In this document: positions 12,806 through 20,236 of the stretch, in pieces
How positions within the stretch are numbered: position 1 is the first letter of the stretch
How the letters are laid out: each line of letters begins with the position of its first letter
Virus record (IMG/VR): IMGVR_UViG_3300038701_001232
Coordinates: 1-39,778 of that record
DNA from: a virus
Length of the DNA stretch: 39,778 nucleotides
Reading direction: 5' to 3' (one strand)
Position numbers and translations under genes: made by a program
The notes under the pieces: model-generated
What the model was told of the DNA's origin: nothing
Database searches by the model: none
Seen by the model: only the letters and a program-made list of their open reading frames with translations

Positions 12806-13366
12806 ATGCCAGCAGGACGGCCAAGCGATTGCACGCAGGAACAGGAATTTCCCGTGTATAAAACCGTTTCCGTTGGGGATTTGATCCCATACGCAAGGAA
12901 CAGCAGGACGCACAGCGATGCACAAGTCGCCAAGATAGCGGCCAGCATCAGGGAGTTCGGGTTTCTTAATCCGATCATCGCAGACGGGGAAAACGGCATC
13001 ATCGCAGGGCATGGCCGCGTCCTTGCAGCGCAAAAGATGGGGCTGAGCAAGCTTCCGGTGATCGAGGCGGGGCACCTGACGGAAGCGCAGAAGCGGGCAT
13101 ATGTAATCGCAGACAACCGGCTGGCGCTGGACGCAGGTTGGGACAACGACCTGCTAAAGATCGAACTGCAAGACCTGGAGGCGGATGGCTTTGACCTATC
13201 GCTGACGGGTTTTGATGTTGACGAAGTGACTGCGTTGTTTGATGAGCCAAATTTTGCGCCCGGAACTGAGGATGATCAAGGCAAGCTAGACGAACTTGCG
13301 CCGAAGATGGTTACATGCCCACATTGCCAGATTGAATGGGATTTGCGAGAACATGGGCAAGGCTGA
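12806..13366 (+). CDS. ParB/Srx-fold protein with C-terminal CxxC tail
   Basis: A 186-residue protein. The ParB-like nuclease domain spans residues 18-105: VSVGDLIPYARNSRTHSDAQ, then IIAGHGRVLAAQKMG and AYVIADNRLAL. GHGR is the phosphate-binding box of this fold. Phage homologues are often fused to methyltransferases; this one is not. The C-terminus carries a single zinc-ribbon-like knuckle, TCPHCQIEW, encoded next to the mom start. The N-terminal MPAGRPSDCTQEQE looks like the start of small terminases. GTG 12854 has a better ribosome site (AGGA, 7 nt), so the true start may be there. It is coupled to Mom and probably acts with it. Confidence 0.75.
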   Translation: MPAGRPSDCTQEQEFPVYKTVSVGDLIPYARNSRTHSDAQVAKIAASIREFGFLNPIIADGENGIIAGHGRVLAAQKMGLSKLPVIEAGHLTEAQKRAYVIADNRLALDAGWDNDLLKIELQDLEADGFDLSLTGFDVDEVTALFDEPNFAPGTEDDQGKLDELAPKMVTCPHCQIEWDLREHGQG

Positions 13367-14051
13367 CCTGCGCATAGACTGGGCCACGCATGAAGCGGCA
13401 AAGTATGCCTGCGTTAACTGGCATTACAGTGGATGTTTGCCAGCTGGTAAGTTGGTTAAGGTAGGCGCTTGGGAAAGCGGCAAGTTCATCGGCGTTGTGT
13501 TGTTCGGGCGTGGGGCTAACAACAGAATGGCAAGCGCCTATCAGTTAGGGCAGGATGAAGCCTGTGAACTTGTTAGAATTGCGCTGACAGGTCATCAAGC
13601 CCCTGTGAGTAGGATTGCAGCGCAGGCAATCCGCTTTCTGAAAAAGCAAAGTGACGGTTTGCGCCTTGTTGTGTCATATGCTGACCCAAAGCAAGGCCAT
13701 CATGGCGGCATTTATCAAGCTGGCAACTGGACTTATCAGGGCAAATCACAGGCTCAGCGAGAATTGCTAATCAATGGAGTTTTCACACACAAGCGCAGCG
13801 CATATACGAAATATGGCACCGCTTCGCCTGAAAAAATAACGGCAATGTCAGGCAAGAGAGTTGAATGGGCACCTATTGAATGGAAGCACGTTTACCTCAT
13901 GCCCCTAGACGCAGAAATGCGAGAGCGCATCTTGCCACTTGCAAAGCCATACCCAAAGCGTGTGAAGCAGGCGACCACCGACGACCAGTCGGCAGGGCGG
14001 CAGGGCAGCACTGACCCACACGCTCCAAATCCTGAGGCGCATAATGCCTAA
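13353..14051 (+). CDS. mom: Mom-family DNA hypermodification protein
   Basis: A 232-residue Mom homologue with the family core: GKLVKVGAWESGKFIGVVLF, ACELVRIALTGHQAPVSRIA, GLRLVVSYADPKQGHHGGIY and QAGNWTYQG. Phage Mu Mom is a GNAT-fold protein that converts adenines in phage DNA to N6-carbamoylmethyladenine and so protects against many restriction enzymes. The late position fits modification just before packaging. It begins at ATG 13353, overlapping the ParB-like gene by 14 bp, and has a poor ribosome site. That recalls Mu, where mom translation needs an activator. It ends inside the small-terminase start. Confidence 0.9.
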   Translation: MGKADLRIDWATHEAAKYACVNWHYSGCLPAGKLVKVGAWESGKFIGVVLFGRGANNRMASAYQLGQDEACELVRIALTGHQAPVSRIAAQAIRFLKKQSDGLRLVVSYADPKQGHHGGIYQAGNWTYQGKSQAQRELLINGVFTHKRSAYTKYGTASPEKITAMSGKRVEWAPIEWKHVYLMPLDAEMRERILPLAKPYPKRVKQATTDDQSAGRQGSTDPHAPNPEAHNA

Positions 14052-14415
14052 ACGCACCAAGCCGCCACATGAACCGACAGCAGAAACCAAGCAGCTTGTT
14101 CAGCTTCATGCGACCATAGGCACACCGCAAGAAGACATAGCCAGGGTGTTGGGTATCGACCCAAAGACGCTGCGCAAGTATTACCGGGATGAATTGGACC
14201 TAGCCAGCGCCAAGGCGAACGCCACCATCGGCGGGGCGCTGTTCAACAAGGCCAAGGGCGGCGACACTGCGGCAATGATCTTTTGGATGAAGACACGGGC
14301 AGGCTGGCGCGAAAAGCAGGAGATTGACCACACGTCCAGCGACGGCAGCATGACGCCGAAAGACAGCGGGGCCGCAATCCTAGAGGCGCTCAACCGGAAA
14401 CATGCTGACACCTGA
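14044..14415 (+). CDS. terS: Terminase small subunit (probable)
   Basis: A 123-residue protein. An N-terminal helix-turn-helix (ETKQLVQLHATIGTPQEDIA, then RVLGIDPKTLRKYYRDELD) is followed by a helical segment with GDTAAMIFWMKTRAGWREKQ. That is the phage HTH/TerS-like protein typically encoded just before TerL. It would recognise the packaging site and regulate the large subunit. It overlaps mom by 8 bp and terL by 14 bp. The assignment rests on the HTH, the family pattern and position. Confidence 0.75.
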   Translation: MPKRTKPPHEPTAETKQLVQLHATIGTPQEDIARVLGIDPKTLRKYYRDELDLASAKANATIGGALFNKAKGGDTAAMIFWMKTRAGWREKQEIDHTSSDGSMTPKDSGAAILEALNRKHADT

Positions 14416-15787
14416 TGAGATTGCCACCCTACGCACTGACCTTCTGGCATTCACATGCCATATGCACCAAGCGCGCAAGGGATCGGCTTTCAAGCGTAAT
14501 CGCCACCAAGACGAGATCGCCACGGCGCTGGAACGGGTGGTCATAGGAAAAACAAAGCGGCTGATTATCAATGTTCCGCCCCGATCCGGGAAAACGGAAC
14601 TGGCGGTCAAGAACTTCATAGCATGGTGCATGGGCAACTTCCCGGATTGTGAGTTCATCCATGCCAGCTATTCAAAGCGGCTGGCGACCACAAACACATG
14701 GGAAACGCGGGCTATCATGCAGCATGAGGCTTTCGCGGAAATCTTTGGCCCGGTGCAGTTTCGCCAGGACAGCAACGCCAAGGACGAATTCAGGACCGCA
14801 ACGGGCGGGATTGTTTATTCTACCGGGGCAGACGGTACGATCACCGGCTACGGGGCCGGGAAGATGCGGGACACGTTTGGCGGCGCTATCGTGATCGACG
14901 ATCCGCATAAGGCGGGTGAGGCGACAAGTGACACGATGCGCGAGAATGTGATTGATTGGTTTTCCACCACTATGGAAAGCCGGTTGAACACGCGGGACAC
15001 GCCGATCATTGTCATTATGCAGCGGCTGCATGAGCGCGACCTAAGCGGGTGGCTTCTGGACGGCGGCAATGGCGAGGAATGGGAACACCTGAACATTCCG
15101 GCGGTTGACGCTGACGACTTGTCATTCTGGCCTGACCAATTCAGCCGGGATGATCTGCGCCGGATGGAAGCGGCCAACGCCTATGTCTATGCAGGCCAAT
15201 ACATGCAACGCCCTGCCCCTATTGGCGGCGGGCTGTTCAAGGATGAATGGTGGCGAACCTATGTGGAGCCTCCGCGCATTGTCTGGCGCGCTATCTACGT
15301 GGACACGGCGCAGAAAACCAAGGAAGCGAACGACTACACAGTTTTGCAATGCTGGGGCCGGTCTGAGGACGGGCAGGCGGTCTTGCTCGACCAGCTTCGC
15401 GGCAAATGGGAAGCGCCTGACCTGCTAACGCAAGCGCGGGCCTTCTGGAACAAGCACAAGGCCATGACCGGGCGCGGGACGCTGCGCAAGATGGAAGTGG
15501 AAGACAAGGTTAGCGGAACGGGGCTAATCCAGACGCTCAAGCGCGAGGGCATCCCGGTCATTGCCCTTCAGCGCAACATTGACAAGGTGACGAGGGCAAT
15601 GGACGCCGCGCCCATGATCGAAAGCGGCAACGTGCTTATCCCGCGTGACGCGCCGTGGCTGTCTTCATACCTCTCAGAATTCACGCAGTTTCCGAACGCT
15701 GCACATGATGACCAAGTAGACCCGACGATTGACGCGATATGCGACATTCTCGGGCCAGCAGCCGCCCCGCGACTTCGGGCGCTGTAA
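14402..15787 (+). CDS. terL: Terminase large subunit
   Basis: A 461-residue packaging motor. The ATPase domain has Walker A PPRSGKTE (59-66), Walker B AIVIDDP (162-168) and coupling motif IIVIMQRLHERD (202-213). The nuclease domain begins at YVDTAQKTKEANDY with D301 and ends with the acidic motif HDDQVDPTIDAI near residue 440. It pumps DNA into the prohead and cuts the concatemer. The length and motif order are normal. The compact sequence with VPPRSGKTE resembles enzymes of phages that use headful or cos packaging; the type cannot be assigned here. Confidence 0.95.
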   Translation: MLTPDEIATLRTDLLAFTCHMHQARKGSAFKRNRHQDEIATALERVVIGKTKRLIINVPPRSGKTELAVKNFIAWCMGNFPDCEFIHASYSKRLATTNTWETRAIMQHEAFAEIFGPVQFRQDSNAKDEFRTATGGIVYSTGADGTITGYGAGKMRDTFGGAIVIDDPHKAGEATSDTMRENVIDWFSTTMESRLNTRDTPIIVIMQRLHERDLSGWLLDGGNGEEWEHLNIPAVDADDLSFWPDQFSRDDLRRMEAANAYVYAGQYMQRPAPIGGGLFKDEWWRTYVEPPRIVWRAIYVDTAQKTKEANDYTVLQCWGRSEDGQAVLLDQLRGKWEAPDLLTQARAFWNKHKAMTGRGTLRKMEVEDKVSGTGLIQTLKREGIPVIALQRNIDKVTRAMDAAPMIESGNVLIPRDAPWLSSYLSEFTQFPNAAHDDQVDPTIDAICDILGPAAAPRLRAL

Positions 15788-15797
15788 GGGGCCGCTT

Positions 15798-17018
15798 ATG
15801 AAGCTATTTGACGCATTCCGCCGCGCGGAAACAAAGGAAAGCGCTGTCGCGGCAACGATGGTTCTCTCGCCGGGGCAAGCCGTCTGGACGCCGCGCGATT
15901 ACACCAGCTTCGCCAAGGAGGCATATGTCCGCAATGTCGTAGCCTATCAGTGCATCAATAAGATTGGTGAGGCAGTCGGATCGGTAAAGTGGTCCGCATG
16001 GCGCGGGGAAACGGAAGTGACGGAAACGCCGTTGCTGGACCTGATCGCCCGCCCAAACCCAAAGCAGACAACCGCATCCTACCTTATGGAGCGGGTCGGC
16101 TATGAAATGATCTCTGGCAATGCGTATCAAGAGCGCGTGACGGTTGGGCAGGAGCCAAGGGAGATATACAACCTGCGCCCGGATCGCATGAAAGTCATTC
16201 CAGACGCGAACGGCCATGTGAGGCAATACGAATACGCTGTTGGTAGTCGCAAGGTAAGGTTTGACGTTGACGAGGCTGGCGATGCTGACATTTGGCATTC
16301 TAAGCTATTCAACCCTGTCAATGACTGGTACGGGCTTTCGCCGGTTGAGGCTGGTGCGTATGGCGTTGATCAGCACAATGAAGCAATGGCTTGGGTGCAG
16401 GCTCTATTGCAGAACAGCGCGCGGCCAAGTGGTGCACTGAAATCAGAGGATGAACTGTCAGACGACCAATTCGCCCGCCTGAAAGCGCAGATCGAAGAAC
16501 AATATACGGGGGCCAAAAACGGCGGTCGCCCGATGCTTCTGGAAAGCGGGCTTGATTGGGTTGGCATGGGGTTTTCCCCGGCTGACATGGAAATCATCGA
16601 AACGAAGAACAGCGCGGCGCGTGATATTGCTCTGGCGTTTGGCGTTCCGCCGATGATGCTCGGAATTCCGGGCGATAACACCTACTCGAACTATCAGGAG
16701 GCCCGCCTTGCCTTCTGGGAAGATACGGTTATCCCGCTGACCACGCGGGTTGCTGATGAATGGACAATCTGGCTTGGCCCTAAGTTTGGTGATCTGGAAG
16801 TAAGGCCGGAGCTCGATCAAATCCCGGCCATTGCGGACAAAAAGCAAACGCTATTCGAGATCGCCGGAAAGGCAATGTTCCTGACGGTTGATGAACAGCG
16901 TGAGCTTGTTGGGTATGGCCCGCTTGAGGGCGGGCAGGGCAATCAACTGCCGCAACGTGCCCCTGTGCAGCCGGAACCGGACGCCAAGACCATTGCGGCT
17001 GTGTTGGGCTACAAATGA
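15798..17018 (+). CDS. Portal protein, HK97 type
   Basis: A 406-residue portal. Family features are YQCINKIGEAVGSVKWSAWR near residue 55, ISGNAYQERV, and the C-terminal core NSAARDIALAFGVPPMMLGI followed by NTYSNYQEARLAFWEDTVIP. It forms the dodecameric DNA gate at one capsid vertex, contacts terminase during packaging and later holds the connector. ATG 15798 follows AAGGGGCC. It lies in the canonical order terminase, portal, head proteins. Its stop overlaps the next start (ATGA). Confidence 0.95.
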   Translation: MKLFDAFRRAETKESAVAATMVLSPGQAVWTPRDYTSFAKEAYVRNVVAYQCINKIGEAVGSVKWSAWRGETEVTETPLLDLIARPNPKQTTASYLMERVGYEMISGNAYQERVTVGQEPREIYNLRPDRMKVIPDANGHVRQYEYAVGSRKVRFDVDEAGDADIWHSKLFNPVNDWYGLSPVEAGAYGVDQHNEAMAWVQALLQNSARPSGALKSEDELSDDQFARLKAQIEEQYTGAKNGGRPMLLESGLDWVGMGFSPADMEIIETKNSAARDIALAFGVPPMMLGIPGDNTYSNYQEARLAFWEDTVIPLTTRVADEWTIWLGPKFGDLEVRPELDQIPAIADKKQTLFEIAGKAMFLTVDEQRELVGYGPLEGGQGNQLPQRAPVQPEPDAKTIAAVLGYK

Positions 17019-17791
17019 CACCGCAGGACGAGCGGGACCGTCAGAACCGCATTCTGGACGCGGCAGAACGGAAATACGCGGCGCGCTACAGGTCTGTCAT
17101 GGACGGCGCGTCGCAAAGGATGATTGCGGAATACATGCGGACGGGTTCCGCTCCACAAATGCCGGATGACTTTGAGCGTAGGCTTGCCGATGCGTTCCTA
17201 GCCGTCGCGGGGGACATGATGGGCGCTTTTGGCGTTCATGAAATGAAGTCGGCACTGCCGCTTGAGAAAAAGAGTTGGGCCGAGTTCTTTCAGCAACTGG
17301 CGATTGAGTATCTGCAAGAGGAAGCCATCAGGCGGCGGATCGTGGGCATCACAGAAACCACGCGGCGCTTGATCATCAACCTGATCGTAATAGGGCAGGA
17401 CCAAGGCGAGGGCGTTGACCAGATCGGGCGGCGGTTGACGGATGTTATGCCAGCCATGACCCGCTATCGCGCTAACCTGATCGCTAGGACGGAAACGCAC
17501 GGCGCGGCGAACTACGGCGCATGGCGCACGTCGCAGGCAATCGGAACGCGACGAACGCGCGAATGGATTTCGACAGAGGACGCAAGGACGCGAGATTTTG
17601 GCGAGGCAGACGCCGAAGTTGATGATTTCAATCATCGCGTGATGAACGGGCGACGGGAAGACGGTAACGGTCTGTTTCAAGTCCCCCATAAAAACGGCGG
17701 CACAGAAGCGTTGCGCTTTCCAGGCGATCCAAACGCCAGCCCCGGCAATACAATCAACTGCCGTTGCGCAGTTGCATACGTGAGGCGGTAA
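17015..17791 (+). CDS. Minor head protein, Mu gpF-like
   Basis: A 258-residue protein with the Mu F-like (SPP1 gp7-like) C-terminal domain. LIARTETHGAANYGAWRTSQ, then WISTEDARTRDF, and finally RFPGDPNASPGNTINCRCAV. The NCRC end is characteristic. The helical N-terminal half probably docks on portal. Such proteins are minor virion components linked to portal and DNA exit. It is encoded between portal and protease as usual and is coupled to portal by ATGA. Confidence 0.9.
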   Translation: MTPQDERDRQNRILDAAERKYAARYRSVMDGASQRMIAEYMRTGSAPQMPDDFERRLADAFLAVAGDMMGAFGVHEMKSALPLEKKSWAEFFQQLAIEYLQEEAIRRRIVGITETTRRLIINLIVIGQDQGEGVDQIGRRLTDVMPAMTRYRANLIARTETHGAANYGAWRTSQAIGTRRTREWISTEDARTRDFGEADAEVDDFNHRVMNGRREDGNGLFQVPHKNGGTEALRFPGDPNASPGNTINCRCAVAYVRR

Positions 17792-17792
17792 T

Positions 17793-18440
17793 ATGGAACA
17801 CAAGGCAATCTCATTCGAGATCAAGAAAGAGCCGGATGCGGATGGCGTGTTTGAGGGCTATGCCAGCACGTTCGGCAACATTGACAACGGCATGGATATC
17901 GTGGCGCGCGGTGCGTTCCAGAAATCGCTTGGGGGCCGCAAAGTTCGGATGCTTTGGCAGCACGACATGACCCAACCGATTGGGGTATGGGACAGCATTG
18001 AGGAAACCGAGCGCGGGCTTTACGTCAAGGGCCGGATTTCCAAGGAAGTGCAGAAGGGCCGCGAAGCCATGGCGCTCATGCGCATGGGCGCGCTGGACAG
18101 CATGTCTATCGGGTTTGTTACCAAGCAGGCCAGTCAGGAAGGCAATGGAAGTGTTCGCCGTCTTGACGAGGTGGACCTGTACGAGATTTCGCTTGTCACG
18201 TTCCCGATGAACGAGAAAGCGACCGTCACGGACGTAAAGTCCCTGACCACCGAAAGAGAATTCGAGCGGTTCCTGCGGGATGCAGGATACAGCCGGAAGG
18301 AAGCCACGGCCATTGCGCTGCACGGCTTCAAGGGCCTAACCGACACGCGGGATGCTGTGGCGGATGAGGCGGCAAGCGAGGGCGTCAAAACCCTCATGAC
18401 CCAAATCAATCAGCTACAGGAGACACTGAAAAATGGCTGA
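17793..18440 (+). CDS. Prohead protease, HK97 gp4/S78-like
   Basis: A 215-residue serine protease. EGYASTFGNIDNGMDIVARG opens the domain. The catalytic His is probably H57 (LWQHDMTQPIG) and the catalytic Ser S105 (LDSMSIGF), with LYEISLVTFPMNE as the closing strand motif. It cleaves the delta domain from the capsid protein and then itself inside the prohead. The C-terminal helical tail probably targets it to the interior. The gene ends in an overlap with the capsid gene. Confidence 0.92.
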   Translation: MEHKAISFEIKKEPDADGVFEGYASTFGNIDNGMDIVARGAFQKSLGGRKVRMLWQHDMTQPIGVWDSIEETERGLYVKGRISKEVQKGREAMALMRMGALDSMSIGFVTKQASQEGNGSVRRLDEVDLYEISLVTFPMNEKATVTDVKSLTTEREFERFLRDAGYSRKEATAIALHGFKGLTDTRDAVADEAASEGVKTLMTQINQLQETLKNG

Positions 18441-19743
18441 GATTGAAATCAAGCAGGTGAACGATGCTATCGGGAACCTGAATTCTGCGTTCGAGGAATT
18501 CAAGCGCACGAATGACGAACGCCTCAAGGAGATCGAGGCAAAGGGCGCGGCTGACCCCGTGACCGAGGAAAAGCTGTCCAAGATCGACGCGGACATCGCC
18601 AAGGCCAATGAGATTGCCGAACAGGCTGTTCTTGCGGTCAAGCGGTCTCAGCGTGTCATCACCGACGAGAAGGGCGAGAAGATCGACCTTGACGCCAAAG
18701 CGTTCAACTGGGCGGCAACGCTAGGCAAGCGGCGCGGCTCGATGGTGCAGGACTACAGTGCTTCCAATATGGACGAATACAAGTCCGCGTTTGGCAAGTA
18801 TCTGCGCCACGATGACAAGATGCTGGACGGTGCCGAAGTCAAGGCGCTTTCGGTTGGTTCCGACCCCGATGGCGGCTACGTCGTTCACCCGGACATGAAT
18901 GGCCGTGTGGTCCAACGTATCTTCGACACCTCGCCCATGCGCGCCTATGCGTCTGTGCAGGTGATTTCGACCGATGCGCTTGAAGGGCTGCACGATGTTG
19001 ACGAGGCGGCGGCTTCGTGGGTTGAGGAAACCGGCTCTCGTGCCGAAACCAATACCCCGGAACTCAAGCGCTGGCGCATCCCGACCCATGAGATGTATGC
19101 CAACCCGGCGGCAACTCAGAAGATCCTGGATGATGCCGAAATCAACATGGAGCAATGGCTTGCTGACAAGGTTGGCGACAAGTTCGCCCGCACCGAGGCA
19201 ACTGCCTTTGTGACTGGCGGCGGCGTCGGTCGCCCGCGTGGTTTCCTTGACTACGGCGACTGGACCACGGCAGGCACCTACCAGCTTGGCGCAATCGAGC
19301 AATTCGACACCGGCGTCAACGGCGGCTTTACTGCTGCCCCGGCGGGTGGTGACACCCTGCTTGACGCGCTGTATGCGCTGAAACAGCAGTATCGGAACAA
19401 TGCAACGTGGTTCATGAACCGCAGCACCATGTCCGAAGTGCGGCAACTGAAAGACAGCGACGGGGCCTATATCTGGTCGCCCGGTATCGCTGCCGGTCAG
19501 CCTGCATCGCTGCTGGGCTATCCGGTTGCCACCTTCGAGGACATGCCCGATCTTGCGACCGGTTCCCTGTCCATTGCTGTGGGCGACATGCGCGCGGCTT
19601 ACCAGATCGTTGATCGCATGGGCATTCGCGTTCTGCGCGACCCCTACTCGAACAAGCCTTACGTTCACTTCTATTCGACCAAGCGTGTCGGTGGTGACGT
19701 GGTGGACTTCGACGCGCTCAAGATCATCAACTTCAAAGCGTAA
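18433..19743 (+). CDS. Major capsid protein, HK97 fold
   Basis: A 436-residue capsid precursor. Residues 1 to about 80 form a charged coiled coil, the scaffold-like delta domain. The mature part starts near the junction KALSVGSDPDGGYVVHPDM (about 137), where the prohead protease is expected to cut. Family motifs include RIPTHEMYANPAATQKILDD and WFMNRSTMSEVRQLKDSDGA, and the C-terminal DPYSNKPYVHFYSTKRVGGD. It forms the icosahedral shell. ATG 18433 follows AGGAGA. The fusion of delta domain and capsid fits the HK97 pathway with no separate scaffold gene. Confidence 0.95.
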   Translation: MAEIEIKQVNDAIGNLNSAFEEFKRTNDERLKEIEAKGAADPVTEEKLSKIDADIAKANEIAEQAVLAVKRSQRVITDEKGEKIDLDAKAFNWAATLGKRRGSMVQDYSASNMDEYKSAFGKYLRHDDKMLDGAEVKALSVGSDPDGGYVVHPDMNGRVVQRIFDTSPMRAYASVQVISTDALEGLHDVDEAAASWVEETGSRAETNTPELKRWRIPTHEMYANPAATQKILDDAEINMEQWLADKVGDKFARTEATAFVTGGGVGRPRGFLDYGDWTTAGTYQLGAIEQFDTGVNGGFTAAPAGGDTLLDALYALKQQYRNNATWFMNRSTMSEVRQLKDSDGAYIWSPGIAAGQPASLLGYPVATFEDMPDLATGSLSIAVGDMRAAYQIVDRMGIRVLRDPYSNKPYVHFYSTKRVGGDVVDFDALKIINFKA

Positions 19744-19754
19744 GGGGCTGACCA

Positions 19755-20180
19755 ATGCGTGATCTTCACAACAACATCAACGTTGTCACCTGCATCGCAC
19801 CTGTTGCGGTTGGCACGACCGGCACCGGCCAGACCGGTTCCATCATCGACCGCAAGGGATATGACAGCGTGGAATTCGTGCTGCACTACGGGGCCATCAC
19901 GGCCACGGCGGCAACCTTCACGCCGACCATCCTGCACGGTGATGCGACCGGTTCCATGGCATCTGCTGCGGCTGCTGATCTTCTCGGCACCGAAGCGGCT
20001 GCGGGACTTGCGGCTGCTACCCGCGTTGACGGCTCGACCGAAAAGGTAGCCAAGCGGATCGGCTACATTGGCGGCAAGCGCTACGTGCAAGCCAAGATCG
20101 TTTCGACGGCAACGGCTGGCACCCCGGTTTCGGCTGCTGCCGTTCTGGGCAATGCGCACCGCGCACCTGTAGCGACCTAA
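19755..20180 (+). CDS. Probable head decoration or accessory protein
   Basis: A 141-residue protein rich in Ala, Thr and Gly with beta-strand periodicity (GYDSVEFVLHYGAITATAAT; RIGYIGGKRYVQAKIVSTAT). It directly follows the capsid gene with a strong AAGGGG site, the usual position of capsid cement or decoration proteins. The VEFV...GxRYVQAKI pattern is common in such small phage head proteins. No enzyme features are seen. The decoration role is inferred from position and composition. Confidence 0.6.
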   Translation: MRDLHNNINVVTCIAPVAVGTTGTGQTGSIIDRKGYDSVEFVLHYGAITATAATFTPTILHGDATGSMASAAAADLLGTEAAAGLAAATRVDGSTEKVAKRIGYIGGKRYVQAKIVSTATAGTPVSAAAVLGNAHRAPVAT

Positions 20181-20188
20181 GACAATTC

Positions 20189-20211
20189 GGGCGGGCTGTC
20201 ATGGCCCGCCC
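20189..20211 (+). promoter_or_regulatory. GC hairpin after the decoration gene
   Basis: GGGCGGGC (20189-20196) pairs perfectly with GCCCGCCC (20204-20211) around a 7-nt loop. No T-run follows. It lies 9 bp after the decoration stop codon and could stabilise the upstream mRNA or act as a weak terminator that lowers expression of the next gene. Confidence 0.55.
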
Positions 20212-20236
20212 TTCACCTGCTGCCTTGGGAGTCGGC

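Noticed and set aside
12660-12840. Short ATG frames of 24 and 33 codons in the late leader
   Set aside because: No ribosome sites or protein-like composition; one overlaps the ParB-like gene out of frame.
18721-19755. Long minus-strand open frame (344 codons) opposite the capsid gene
   Set aside because: It mirrors the codon pattern of the capsid gene, has no ribosome site and matches no family; it is a shadow frame caused by GC-rich codons.
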